The notes under the pieces are model-generated. The model was not told the origin of the DNA. It saw only the letters and a list, made by a program, of their open reading frames with translations, and ran no database searches. The translations under genes were made by a program, and so were the position numbers. Of a DNA stretch of 64,000 bases, positions 9,222 through 17,233 are shown piece after piece. Origin of the DNA: Dehalococcoidia bacterium (GTDB taxonomy: Bacteria > Chloroflexota > Dehalococcoidia > SpSt-223); contig BPIC01000008.1 in NCBI GenBank assembly GCA_026003895.1, positions 84,153 through 148,152 of the forward strand, written 5' to 3'. The stretch's first letter is position 1; every line of letters begins with the position of its first letter.

Positions 9222-10247
9222 ATGAACGCTGGACGGATCTTCGGTCCCGGGGTAGCGGGCAGCTGGGACGATGCCAAGGTGTCCTGCCCGGTGGTTCTTG
9301 TTGAAGATGGTCGTTACCGCATGTGGTACTACGGCCGTGACAGAGAGTTTCCCGGCAACCCCGGCCCCGGATCGCCGTTTGGCCGGACCGGCCTCGCCGA
9401 GTCGGCGGATGGCCTGCATTGGGAACGCGTTCCCGGACCTGGCTACCGTGGCTCGGTGCTCGACCCGAGCGAAGATCCGGACCGATTCGATTCGGCCTTC
9501 CTCGGTGGTAGTTCGATCGTCCGTACCGACCACGGTTACCGATTGTATTACCTTGGAGCGCGGCGACAGCCGCTGGGGGAGCGCGGAAGCGACCTCGATG
9601 TCGTTATCTCAATCGGGCTTGCCGAAAGTCCGGACGGCCTGCGCTTTCGGAAGATCGACGGAGAGGCCGGGCGTGGCGCCGTGCTGTCGCCGGCGATGCC
9701 CGGTGGCTGGGGTGAGCACTCTACCAACCTCCCGCGGGTGCTCCGTCTGTCTGATGGTTCGTGGCGCATGTACTACCACGGGGCGGACGAGCCCGGCCGT
9801 GCCGCGATCGGCGTCGCCGAGTCGGGTGATGGCGTCATTTGGGAGAAACGCGGAAAGGTGTTCGAACCGAGCGGCGACCCGACCCGGTTCGATGCCCGTA
9901 GCGTCAGTACACGCCATGTCATCCCGTGGCAAGGCGGCTGGCTGATGGCCTACGAGGCGCTGCCTGCCGAGCCCGGGGTCGCCTTCTCGATTGGGCTCGC
10001 GACCTCGCTCGACGGGCTGCGCTGGGAGCGCCTGCACGGGCGCGGTGAGCGCGGCGCAGCGGTGGCCCGCGGTGAGGCAGGCTCTTGGGACGAGATGGCG
10101 ATAGGCACACCCTACCTGCTGGCGATGCCGGACAACTCGCTGCGGCTCTACTACGTCGGCTTCAGCGGCCAAATCGAAACCGCAATTGGGTTGGCGCTTT
10201 GCGACGGGCAGGACCTCACCCGGTGGGACAAATACGAAACGGCCTGA
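9222..10247 (+). CDS. Glycoside hydrolase family 43/32-like five-bladed beta-propeller protein
   Basis: This protein of about 341 residues is built of repeated blades with the pattern RMWYYG / YRLYYLG / WRMYYHG / LRLYYVG, each followed by IGLAES.DGL.WE-type turns. This is the pattern of GH43, GH32 and GH130-like propellers and related sucrase/arabinanase proteins. Such enzymes act on arabino-, fructo- or manno-saccharides, or only bind sugars. An acid early in blade 1 (GSWDDAKVSCP) is a candidate catalytic base. No signal peptide is visible. GTG at 9219 and ATG at 9222 are adjacent starts; ATG with upstream GAGG is preferred. Its stop lies inside a strong hairpin at 10236-10263. Confidence 0.75.
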   Translation: MNAGRIFGPGVAGSWDDAKVSCPVVLVEDGRYRMWYYGRDREFPGNPGPGSPFGRTGLAESADGLHWERVPGPGYRGSVLDPSEDPDRFDSAFLGGSSIVRTDHGYRLYYLGARRQPLGERGSDLDVVISIGLAESPDGLRFRKIDGEAGRGAVLSPAMPGGWGEHSTNLPRVLRLSDGSWRMYYHGADEPGRAAIGVAESGDGVIWEKRGKVFEPSGDPTRFDARSVSTRHVIPWQGGWLMAYEALPAEPGVAFSIGLATSLDGLRWERLHGRGERGAAVARGEAGSWDEMAIGTPYLLAMPDNSLRLYYVGFSGQIETAIGLALCDGQDLTRWDKYETA

Positions 10248-10263
10248 TCGCTCAGGCCGTTTC
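10236..10263. terminator. Bidirectional hairpin between convergent genes
   Basis: A perfect 12-bp stem (gaaacggcctga / tcaggccgtttc) closes a 4-base loop tcgc. It overlaps the stop codon of the propeller glycosidase (10245-10247) and lies 21 bases past the end of the minus-strand binding protein. There is no U-run on the plus side; on the minus side GTATTTGT follows, a weak U-rich tail. Confidence 0.75.
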
Positions 10264-10283
10264 GCGAGCCGCGAAGGGATGGG

Positions 10284-11873
10284 TTAGCGGATCGACAGCC
10301 GTTCGTAGCGCTGTTCGATGTCGGCGGCACGGCGGGCGAGACCTTGCACCTTCTTGTTGGCGAAGATCAAGCGGGTGCCTTGGACCATGAACAGATACGG
10401 CGGGTCGTTGTGGATGATCTCGATGGCGCGCTGGAGGAGTTCCTTGCGCCGGGTCTCGTTCACTTCCGTGACCGACTGTTGGTAGACCCGGTCGAACTCC
10501 GGGTTGTTGTAGTGCCAGCGACCGGGGTCGGCCTGGCAGGTGCAGAACCAGACGAGCGCGAAATCCGCATCGAGCGCTGGCGTGTTGATGAGGCCGGGAG
10601 CGAACAAGTCGGTCCGCTGGCGGACGCCGTAGAAGTAGTCGCGGAAGACGGCGTACTCGCCGATCGGTTGAATCTCGAGTTCGACGCCGATCTGGCGCAG
10701 TTGATCCTGAACCAGCAGGGCCTGGGCGTTGGCTTCGGCGTTGATCTGGAGTTGGGCAAGCGTCAGCTTGAACCCGTTGGCGTAGCCAGCCTCGGCCAAC
10801 AGTTGCTTGGCTCGGTTCGGATCGTAGGGGAACATCTTCAAGTTGGGGTTGAAGCCAAAGGTCTCGGGCTGGACGAATTGGCCCTGCTCTGGCTTGGTGT
10901 AGCCCTTGTAGATGTTCTTGGCCACCAGCTCTTTGTCGATAGCGTAGTTGAGGGCGAGCCGGACACGCCGGTCAGCCATCGGCCCAGTCTTCGGTTGGCG
11001 GCCGACCACCGTGTCGAGCCAGTAACCGGTGGAGCTGCCCGAGTCGACGACGATGACGTTGAAGCCGGCGGCCTTCAGGCTATCGGCTTGGTCGATCGGG
11101 ATGGTGTCGGCCATGTCGAGTTCACCGGATTTGAGGCCTGCGACTCGGGCGGCCGCCTCCGGAACATTCCGAATTTCGACCTCGGTGACGCCGGTTGCCT
11201 TGCGGAAGGGGTGCTCGGGAATTGCCCGGACGACGATCTTGCTATCGGGCACGAATTCGACGAGCCGGAATGGCCCGGTGCCGATTGCCTTGTTCCCAAA
11301 CTCGGCATCGCCGACCCGCTCAAGATAGGCCTGTGGCAGCACTGAGACCATGGCCATGCGCTTCAACAATAGTCCATCTGGCTGCTTGGTGACGACGCGA
11401 ACGGTCGTTTCGTTGACCTTACTGGCATCGGCGATCGTCTCGAGGCGGCTGGTGATAGCGTACTTGAACGAGATGTCGGAGGCGCGCTTGATGCTGAAGA
11501 CCACATCGTCGGCGCGCATGGGCGTTCCGTCGTGGAACTTCATGTCCTGGCGAATGGTGAATTCCCAGGTGGTCGGATCGACCGACTTCCAGGCCGTCGC
11601 GGCGCCCGGCTCGACGCTGCCGTCGTCCTTCTGGTGCAGGACGGGGTCGAACACATCGTAGCGGCGCTGGGTGCAGCAAATCGAGATGTAGGGGTGCATT
11701 TGCGGCGTGATCGACGCTTGGCCGATGACCAGCCGTTGCGGCCCGGTCGGTTGGGTTTGGCCCTGTGGGCTTGTGCTCCCGGCGGTAGGGCTTTGGGCGG
11801 GCGCGCAGGCAGCGAGAACGATGAGCACGCCGGCGAATCCGGCGATGGCACGCGAACGGGTCCACGGATGCAT
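10284..11873 (-). CDS. Peptide/nickel-type ABC transporter solute-binding lipoprotein (SBP family 5)
   Basis: This 529-residue protein begins with a lipoprotein signal: a hydrophobic stretch then LAAC, with the lipidated Cys near residue 23 and a Ser/Thr/Gln-rich spacer after it. The rest matches family 5 binding proteins for oligopeptides, nickel or related ligands (PTTWEFTIRQDMKFHDGTP, DPNRAKQLLAEAGY, ALNYAIDKELV). It would bind ligand outside the membrane and deliver it to an ABC permease. No permease or ATPase genes lie nearby, so it is an orphan that may share a permease. A second member lies at 23194-24744. The ATG at 11873 sits about 75 bases after a good promoter. Confidence 0.93.
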   Translation of the reverse strand: MHPWTRSRAIAGFAGVLIVLAACAPAQSPTAGSTSPQGQTQPTGPQRLVIGQASITPQMHPYISICCTQRRYDVFDPVLHQKDDGSVEPGAATAWKSVDPTTWEFTIRQDMKFHDGTPMRADDVVFSIKRASDISFKYAITSRLETIADASKVNETTVRVVTKQPDGLLLKRMAMVSVLPQAYLERVGDAEFGNKAIGTGPFRLVEFVPDSKIVVRAIPEHPFRKATGVTEVEIRNVPEAAARVAGLKSGELDMADTIPIDQADSLKAAGFNVIVVDSGSSTGYWLDTVVGRQPKTGPMADRRVRLALNYAIDKELVAKNIYKGYTKPEQGQFVQPETFGFNPNLKMFPYDPNRAKQLLAEAGYANGFKLTLAQLQINAEANAQALLVQDQLRQIGVELEIQPIGEYAVFRDYFYGVRQRTDLFAPGLINTPALDADFALVWFCTCQADPGRWHYNNPEFDRVYQQSVTEVNETRRKELLQRAIEIIHNDPPYLFMVQGTRLIFANKKVQGLARRAADIEQRYERLSIR

Positions 11874-11948
11874 GTGGCTCCTTCTCCCGGCCGAGCGCCG
11901 GGTTTCTCGCGGGACTCAGGTGACGGTCCAATCACCCCCTAACTGGTG

Positions 11949-11977
11949 ATTAGGCAATCTCTCTTTCCGCGTGTCAA
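11949..11977 (-). promoter_or_regulatory. Promoter for the solute-binding protein gene
   Basis: On the minus strand TTGACA (11972-11977) is followed after 17 bases by CCTAAT (11949-11954), or after 18 by CTAATC. The -35 is a perfect consensus. It lies about 75 bases upstream of the ATG at 11873. Confidence 0.6.
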
Positions 11978-12051
11978 GTATTGTGTGTATCCCTTTTTGG
12001 GCTGCCCCATTCGGGCTACGTCTTTCGCCGTATTCCTGCACTGTCGGCCAG

Positions 12052-12081
12052 TTGACGCGGGGCACGCCAGCGGCGTAGTGT
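12052..12081 (+). promoter_or_regulatory. Promoter upstream of a small frame and the RIO kinase gene
   Basis: TTGACG (12052-12057) and TAGTGT (12076-12081) are separated by 18 bases. Transcription would start near 12089, just before a purine-rich ribosome site at about 12096-12105. Confidence 0.5.
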
Positions 12082-12109
12082 CCATCAAACCTTTGGACAG
12101 GGAGGGCAC

Positions 12110-12172
12110 ATGATTCGCGCCGGGTTCACGGTCGCTGGCCCACGCCCTCCGTTCGATCCCGTCCGCCACTAG
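12110..12172 (+). CDS. Possible 20-residue leader peptide
   Basis: The ATG at 12110 follows ggacagggagg, one of the better ribosome sites in the window, and reads MIRAGFTVAGPRPPFDPVRH before a TAG. It lies directly behind the promoter at 12052-12081 and about 160 bases before the RIO kinase start. The peptide resembles no family I know. It could be a leader peptide for the kinase gene or a chance frame; the evidence is only the site quality and position. Confidence 0.25.
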   Translation: MIRAGFTVAGPRPPFDPVRH

Positions 12173-12334
12173 GCTGCCCCGCTGGCACGGTCGCCCGTCC
12201 CACGGTCGGGCGGTCGGCTGACCGCCGACAGCCGCCACTGAGCTGGCTGCTCCGTCAGCGGAGGGCGTCCCCATCGTCGTTGTTCGTCGAGACGAGCGCG
12301 GCCTCGCCTGGCCGTGCAGAAGGGAACTCCTCCA

Positions 12335-13066
12335 GTGGATTGGACGATCACAGATTCGCTCGACCCCTTTTTCGAGCAGGGATTGATCGATGAGGTGCTT
12401 TACACGGTGAAGAGCGGGAAAGAAGCGACCGTGGTGTGCTGTCGCGCTGCACGGGCGACCCGCCATGAATTGCTCGCGGCGAAGATCTATCGCCCGCGCG
12501 CCCATCGCTCCTTCAAGGACGATTCTCGGTATCGAGAAGGGCAGGTCATTCTCGACGCCCGAGTCCGCCGGGCGGTCGCGAGTAAAACGTCTTTCGGCCG
12601 GCAGGCGGCGTTTGCCATTTGGGTCGATCGTGAGCGGGACACCTTGACCCGCTTGCGTCGTGCTGGCGCGGCGGTGCCGGAGGTCGTCGCTGCCGCCGGC
12701 GGGGCGCTGCTCCTTGAATTCATCGGCGACGCCGCGGGAGCCGCTCCGATGCTGAAACACGCGCCACTCACGCCTGACGATGCTCGCCGCCTCTCCCGCC
12801 AACTGCTCGATGAGATCGAGCGGTGGCTGCGCCATAACGTCGTTCACGGCGACCTGTCGCCGTTCAACGTCCTGGTTTGGCACGGTCGCGCGATGGTTAT
12901 CGACTTCCCGCAGGCCGTTGACCCGCGCTTCAACGTCCACGCCTTCGACTTGCTGCGCCGCGACATCGAGCAGTTGGCACGCTTTTTCCGTCGCTACGAC
13001 ATCGTTGTGGATGCCGAGGCGGCCGCCACCGACCTCTGGGTCCGCTTCGTGACGGCTGATCTGTAG
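12335..13066 (+). CDS. RIO-type serine/threonine protein kinase
   Basis: This protein of about 243 residues has the compact RIO kinase fold. Visible motifs are the RIO-specific block LLAAKIYRPRAHRSFKDDSRY with the ATP-binding Lys, the catalytic loop VVHGDLSPFNVLV (Asp and Asn) and the metal-binding strand VIDFPQAVDP. RIO kinases are known from ribosome maturation in archaea and eukaryotes; bacterial members exist but their targets are unclear. The frame also allows GTG at 12314, but GTG at 12335 has AAGGGA upstream and still includes the whole domain. A short hairpin at 13089-13105 follows the stop. No partner gene is evident. Confidence 0.85.
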   Translation: MDWTITDSLDPFFEQGLIDEVLYTVKSGKEATVVCCRAARATRHELLAAKIYRPRAHRSFKDDSRYREGQVILDARVRRAVASKTSFGRQAAFAIWVDRERDTLTRLRRAGAAVPEVVAAAGGALLLEFIGDAAGAAPMLKHAPLTPDDARRLSRQLLDEIERWLRHNVVHGDLSPFNVLVWHGRAMVIDFPQAVDPRFNVHAFDLLRRDIEQLARFFRRYDIVVDAEAAATDLWVRFVTADL

Positions 13067-13088
13067 CCGCGATCGCGTACACTGACCC

Positions 13089-13105
13089 CGCGGCAAGCTG
13101 CCGCG
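13089..13105 (+). terminator. Short GC hairpin after the RIO kinase gene
   Basis: A 7-bp stem (cgcggca / tgccgcg) encloses the loop agc. It sits 22 bases after the kinase stop and 20 before the next ATG. There is no U-run, so it may act weakly or only stabilise mRNA. Confidence 0.35.
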
Positions 13106-13125
13106 ATGGCGTGGAAGGAGGAACG

Positions 13126-13437
13126 ATGCCTGTCGTCTACGCAACGACCATTTATGCCCAGCCCGGCAAAGAAGATGAGGTTACAGCCCTCTACCAAGAG
13201 CTTGGTCACCTCATGAAGGGCGTTCCCGGCTACCGAGGCAGGCATGTGCTACGGGCCAACGCCGACGGAGGCGCAGACCCAGGGCACTTTATCAGCGTCG
13301 AAATTTGGGAGAGTGCCGAGGCGCGTGCTGCCCATCGCAAGAGCGAGCAGTTTCAGGCGTGGTACAAGCGCTTCACCCAGAATCTCCGTCCTGAGCACAC
13401 CCACGGTTTTTACACCGACATCGGCGCCGACCACTGA
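13126..13437 (+). CDS. Antibiotic biosynthesis monooxygenase (ABM) family protein
   Basis: This 103-residue protein has the ferredoxin-like ABM fold: VYATTIYAQPGKEDEVTALYQEL (strand-helix), PGYRGRHVLRAN, then HFISVEIWESAEARAAHRKSEQF (strand-helix). Family members are quinol or polyketide monooxygenases, heme-degrading enzymes, or small sensor-like dimers, so the reaction is not fixed. The ATG at 13126 follows GGAGGAACG; an in-frame ATG at 13111 lies before this ribosome site and is unlikely. The copper-type P-ATPase begins 49 bases later on the same strand. Confidence 0.8.
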   Translation: MPVVYATTIYAQPGKEDEVTALYQELGHLMKGVPGYRGRHVLRANADGGADPGHFISVEIWESAEARAAHRKSEQFQAWYKRFTQNLRPEHTHGFYTDIGADH

Positions 13438-13486
13438 AGGCCAACGCGGAAACGCGCCCCACGCCCGATAGCGCGAAGGAGGCGGG

Positions 13487-15898
13487 ATGCCGCGTGAGCG
13501 GCTGACGCTTCAATCGCTCCACTGTGTCGCCTGCGCCGAGCAGCTCGTTGCCCGGTTGCGGGCGATGCCTGGCGTTCGGACCGTCGCGGCGGTGCTAGCG
13601 GAGCAGCGCGCGACGGTCGACTTTGATCCAGAGTTGACGTCTCGGCAGGCCATCCTCGCGGAGGCGGAACGCTGCGGCTGTCGGGAAGCGGGAGACCAGC
13701 AGCTGCTTCCGCTCCCGGTGCTCGCCCATCATGCGCAGACCCTCGATGTGACGCTTGGCACGGCGCACGACCGGATGCAATATTCGGCACAGGCAGTCGG
13801 CGCGCTCGACCCCGTCGATCACGCGGCGGTCGGTCACGCCGCGACAGGCCATCTTCCAGTGGGGCCAGCCCGAGGCCACGCGGCGATCGGGCACGGCCGC
13901 CACGACATGGCCGACTCAGCCTCGGCGGCCGCGATGGAGCGGGAGATGCGCAACCGCTTCCTCGTGGCATTGGTGCTCACCATTCCTGCCGTTCTTTACT
14001 CGCCAATTGGCACGGCGTTGGTGCGGATTCCCACGTTTGGACTCGATCCAAATTGGATCCTGTTCACGTTCACGACGCCGGTCGTCTTCTGGGCCGGCTG
14101 GGTCTTTCTCGGCGGAGCCTATTGGTCGCTGCGCAGCCGCACGCTGAACATGAGTGTGCTTGTCGCCACCGGCGTGCTCGCTGCCTACCTCGCGAGCGTG
14201 CTCCTCACCGTGGTCGGGGGCGGCGAGACGTACTACGAGGCGGCGGCGATGTTGGTCACCTTCGTCCTCTTCGGTCACTGGATGGAGATGAAGGCCCGCC
14301 GCGGAACCACCGACGCGCTCCGGGCCCTTTTTGCGCTCGTTCCACCTGAAGCGACAGTTCTGCGCGACGGCGTCGAGGTGCGGCTACCGACCGACGCTAT
14401 CGCCGTTGGCGACCTCGTCGTGCTCCGGCCCGGCGACCGTGCTCCTGTTGACGGTGTCGTGGAGCGCGGCGCGACGAGCATGGACGAGTCGCTCATTACC
14501 GGTGAGAGCATGCCCGTCGAGAAGACGGTTGGCGACCGGATCGTCGGCGGATCGATCAACCGCGGTGGGCTCGTCGTGGTGCGCGCGACGGGTGTCGGCT
14601 CGGAATCGACAGTCGGACGGATTGTCGCCCTTGTCCAGCAGGCGCAGGCGTCGAAAGCGCCGGGGCAGCGCCTCGCCGATCGGGCAGCCGGCGCTCTTGT
14701 GGTGGTCGCGGTATCGGCCGGGGCCATCACATTGGTCGCTTGGGTCCTCGCCGGCGCTCCGCTGCTGACCGCGCTCACCTTCGCCATCTCGGCGGTCGTT
14801 ATCGCTTGCCCAGATGCGCTGGGCTTGGCCACGCCGACGGCCATCGCCGTGGGCATCGGCGTTGGGGCGCGTCACCAAATTCTGATCAAGGACGCCGCCA
14901 CCCTCGAACGGCTGGCCGACCTCAAGATCGTTGCGTTCGACAAAACAGGGACGCTCACCGAGGGCCGGCCGCGCCTTGTCCAGATCGCCGCGTTGGATGG
15001 CGATTCGGACGGTTTGCTCCGCCTCCTCGCGTCGGCTGAGCGCGGCTCCGAGCATCCCGTCGCCGAGGCGATCGTTGCCGCGGCAGTCGAGCGTGGCCTT
15101 GCAATCGCCGACCCGGCGGCGTTTCAGGCGATCGCCGGCCGCGGGCTACTGGCCTCCGTGGACGGCCGGGAGGTGACGGCAGGCACTCGCGCCTTTCTCG
15201 TCGAGCGAGGGATCGACCCCGAGCCTCTCGATGGGCTAGCTGCAGCTCCGATCGCGGCTGGGGCAACGCTCGTCTGGATCGCGCTGGACGGCGATCCGGT
15301 CGGCGTTGCCGCGGTGGCCGACAGCATCAAGCCGACGGCAAAAGAGGCAGTCGCGATGCTCCGCTCGCTCGGTGTCGAGCCAGTGCTGATCAGTGGAGAC
15401 AGCCGGACGGCCGCGGAATCGGTGGCATCGTCGGTAGGAATCAGCCGCGTCTACGCCGAGGTGCTGCCAGCGGACAAGGCTTCGGTCGTCAAGCAGCTCG
15501 GTGCGACCGCGCCAATCGCGATGGTGGGTGATGGCATTAACGATGCGCCAGCGCTCGCCCAAGCCGACGTCGGCATTGCGATCGGAGCGGGGGCTGACGT
15601 GGCGATCGAGACAGCTGATGTGGTGCTGCTCCGCTCCGACCCACTCGACGTCGGTCGCGCCCTCCTCCTCTCGAAAGCAACCGTCCGCAAGGAGAAAGAA
15701 AACCTCGTTTGGGCAACGATCTACAATCTGCTCGCCATCCCTATCGCCGCCGGGGTGCTGTACCCGAGCCTCGGAATCATGCTTCGGCCGGAGTGGGCAG
15801 CGCTGCTGATGAGCTTCAGCTCCATCATCGTGGCGGTCAACGCCGTGCTGCTGCGACGCGTCGACGGCGTACTGCGGGCTGCAGGAGCGACCAGATGA
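13487..15898 (+). CDS. Heavy-metal (copper-type) P1B-ATPase with CPD motif
   Basis: This 803-residue pump moves a transition metal across the membrane at the expense of ATP. An N-terminal HMA domain (residues 1-65) carries CVAC (Cys13 and Cys16). A His-rich linker (about 80-145) follows, then membrane segments, the actuator loop LITGES, the intramembrane CPD at 441-443 within ACPDALGLATPT, DKTGTLT with phosphorylated Asp485, SEHPVAEAI and GDGINDAPALA. All P1B motifs are present, but most copper pumps read CPC, or CPH in CopB types; Asp in the third place is unusual and clouds the metal choice. The ATG at 13487 follows AAGGAGG. The PPOX protein overlaps the stop by ATGA, so the two are translationally coupled. 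Confidence 0.92.
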   Translation: MPRERLTLQSLHCVACAEQLVARLRAMPGVRTVAAVLAEQRATVDFDPELTSRQAILAEAERCGCREAGDQQLLPLPVLAHHAQTLDVTLGTAHDRMQYSAQAVGALDPVDHAAVGHAATGHLPVGPARGHAAIGHGRHDMADSASAAAMEREMRNRFLVALVLTIPAVLYSPIGTALVRIPTFGLDPNWILFTFTTPVVFWAGWVFLGGAYWSLRSRTLNMSVLVATGVLAAYLASVLLTVVGGGETYYEAAAMLVTFVLFGHWMEMKARRGTTDALRALFALVPPEATVLRDGVEVRLPTDAIAVGDLVVLRPGDRAPVDGVVERGATSMDESLITGESMPVEKTVGDRIVGGSINRGGLVVVRATGVGSESTVGRIVALVQQAQASKAPGQRLADRAAGALVVVAVSAGAITLVAWVLAGAPLLTALTFAISAVVIACPDALGLATPTAIAVGIGVGARHQILIKDAATLERLADLKIVAFDKTGTLTEGRPRLVQIAALDGDSDGLLRLLASAERGSEHPVAEAIVAAAVERGLAIADPAAFQAIAGRGLLASVDGREVTAGTRAFLVERGIDPEPLDGLAAAPIAAGATLVWIALDGDPVGVAAVADSIKPTAKEAVAMLRSLGVEPVLISGDSRTAAESVASSVGISRVYAEVLPADKASVVKQLGATAPIAMVGDGINDAPALAQADVGIAIGAGADVAIETADVVLLRSDPLDVGRALLLSKATVRKEKENLVWATIYNLLAIPIAAGVLYPSLGIMLRPEWAALLMSFSSIIVAVNAVLLRRVDGVLRAAGATR

Positions 15899-16314
15899 GT
15901 GTGTACACCGAGCGTGAGCTCGAATTCCTCCGGAGCCAGCCGCTCGGGCGCCTCGCAACGGTCGGACGAGACGGGCAACCCCACGTCTCGCCGGTCCGTT
16001 TCCGTATCGATCCCGCGAACGGTGCGATTGAGATTGGCGGGCGTAATCTGTCGTCGACCAAGAAGTGGCGCGATGTCGAGCGCACCGGCCGGGCGGCATT
16101 TGTGGTGGACGACATCCTTCCTCCCCGGCATCCACGCGGAGTGGAAATTCGAGGACCGGCCGAAGCGGTCGTGCGCGACGGCGAGGAGCTCATCCGGATC
16201 ACGCCCCGCCGGATCGCCGGCTGGGGCATCGACACCGACTCCTACTCGGCGCACATCCGAACCGTGGGTGGCCATCACGAAACCCCTCCCCGCATCGATG
16301 CGGGGAGGGAATGA
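15895..16314 (+). CDS. PPOX-class (pyridoxamine phosphate oxidase-like) flavin/F420 protein
   Basis: This 139-residue split-barrel protein has LGRLATVGRDGQPHVSPVRFRID, the usual entry strand and turn of the family, and GVEIRGPAEAV further on. Members bind FMN, F420 or heme and perform small reductions, often with unknown substrates. The ATG at 15895 overlaps the P-ATPase stop in ATGA, so translation is coupled; a role tied to metal or redox stress is possible but only inferred. The last codons lie in a 26-base perfect palindrome that probably ends transcription. Confidence 0.82.
   Translation: MSVYTERELEFLRSQPLGRLATVGRDGQPHVSPVRFRIDPANGAIEIGGRNLSSTKKWRDVERTGRAAFVVDDILPPRHPRGVEIRGPAEAVVRDGEELIRITPRRIAGWGIDTDSYSAHIRTVGGHHETPPRIDAGRE
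16284..16309. terminator. 26-base perfect palindrome between convergent genes
   Basis: The bases ccctccccgcat and its mirror flank a cg centre, which would fold into an 11-bp stem with a 4-base loop. It overlaps the 3' end of the PPOX gene and faces the DUF4397 gene ending at 16338. On the minus strand the stem is followed by GGTTTCG, a short U-run, so it may mainly terminate that gene. Confidence 0.65.
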
Positions 16315-16337
16315 GGCAGTCGCCTCAGCGCCGGTGA

Positions 16338-17108
16338 TTAACGCGATCGGGCGGCTGCGGCCAAAATCCGGGCGATGATGCTCTGCGGGTCGCTGCCGGG
16401 TTCGACAGGCTGCGGGAAGCGGGCATCGACCGCCACCTGTGCCCGAATCGGGGTGGTGGTGAGGAAGCCGATGGCTGCGACGCTCAGGACATCGCCGGCC
16501 TGCAGTCGGGTGTTCGGCAGGGCGAGCGCAACCTGATTCGTACCGGCGACGCGGACCTCCAGATTGTAGGTTCCGGCGTCGAGCTCGAGATAGGGAGTCA
16601 CGTCGCGAAAAGCGAGATTTCGAACGAGCACCGGACCACCCGTGACGGCGATGTCCACCGGCGGCGCATCGGGCGAGAGGTGCAGGACCCGAACCTTGGT
16701 TTTCCCTTGGCCGGGCGGCGAAATCGCGTCCTCCACCACGATCGGCGCAATCTCCGCGACCGGGCCGGTTGCAATCACGGAATAGTTCCGGCCGGGCATG
16801 GGGCTCACTCGGGCGTCGATAACGGCTGTCGCGCTCGCCGGATTGGCGCCGGCGGCAAAGACTTGGATACGCCGCTCACCCGCTGGTACCGCGGCATACG
16901 GGGAGACGTGGCCGAAGGCGAGGTTGGCGATGGCGCGCTGCCCGTCGACATAGACATCGACGGCGGGCGCATCGGGTGAAGCGTGCCAAGCACGGACGTT
17001 CGCAGTTCCGCTCTGGGCCGAGCTGGTCACCGGCAGCACGATGGCGCCGCTGAGGAGAGCGGCGACCGTGGCCGAGATCAGACTTCGGCGGGAAAATGGG
17101 ATAGGCAT
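16338..17108 (-). CDS. Secreted DUF4397 domain protein with two repeats
   Basis: This 256-residue protein begins with a Tat-like or Sec signal (FSRRSLISATVAALLSGAIV, ending near SSAQS). Two DUF4397 units follow: VRAWHASPDAPAVDVYVDG and VRVLHLSPDAPPVDIAVTG, each leading to a VTPYLEL/VSPYAAV turn. DUF4397 domains are extracellular beta-sandwich modules of unknown function. The frame also allows an ATG at 17120, but the ATG at 17108 follows GGAGGAGCAC and is preferred. It diverges from the antiporter-rhodanese gene. Attachment to the cell surface is not obvious, as there is no lipobox or C-terminal anchor. Confidence 0.85.
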   Translation of the reverse strand: MPIPFSRRSLISATVAALLSGAIVLPVTSSAQSGTANVRAWHASPDAPAVDVYVDGQRAIANLAFGHVSPYAAVPAGERRIQVFAAGANPASATAVIDARVSPMPGRNYSVIATGPVAEIAPIVVEDAISPPGQGKTKVRVLHLSPDAPPVDIAVTGGPVLVRNLAFRDVTPYLELDAGTYNLEVRVAGTNQVALALPNTRLQAGDVLSVAAIGFLTTTPIRAQVAVDARFPQPVEPGSDPQSIIARILAAAARSR

Positions 17109-17174
17109 GTGCTCCTCCAAGACCGATATGCAGTAATAGTAAACGTCTAGTCCAGGTTTAGATCCAATCTGTCG

Positions 17175-17203
17175 TTGACACCGGTTCTCTCGATGTGGAA
17201 GAT
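17175..17203 (+). promoter_or_regulatory. Promoter for the antiporter-rhodanese gene
   Basis: A perfect TTGACA (17175-17180) is followed after 17 bases by the weak -10 GAAGAT (17198-17203). If it is used, transcription starts near 17210, which rules out the GTG at 17195 and supports the GTG at 17234. Confidence 0.4.
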
Positions 17204-17233
17204 GCCGGCGAGTCGGCCCCCGGGGGCGCTGTT

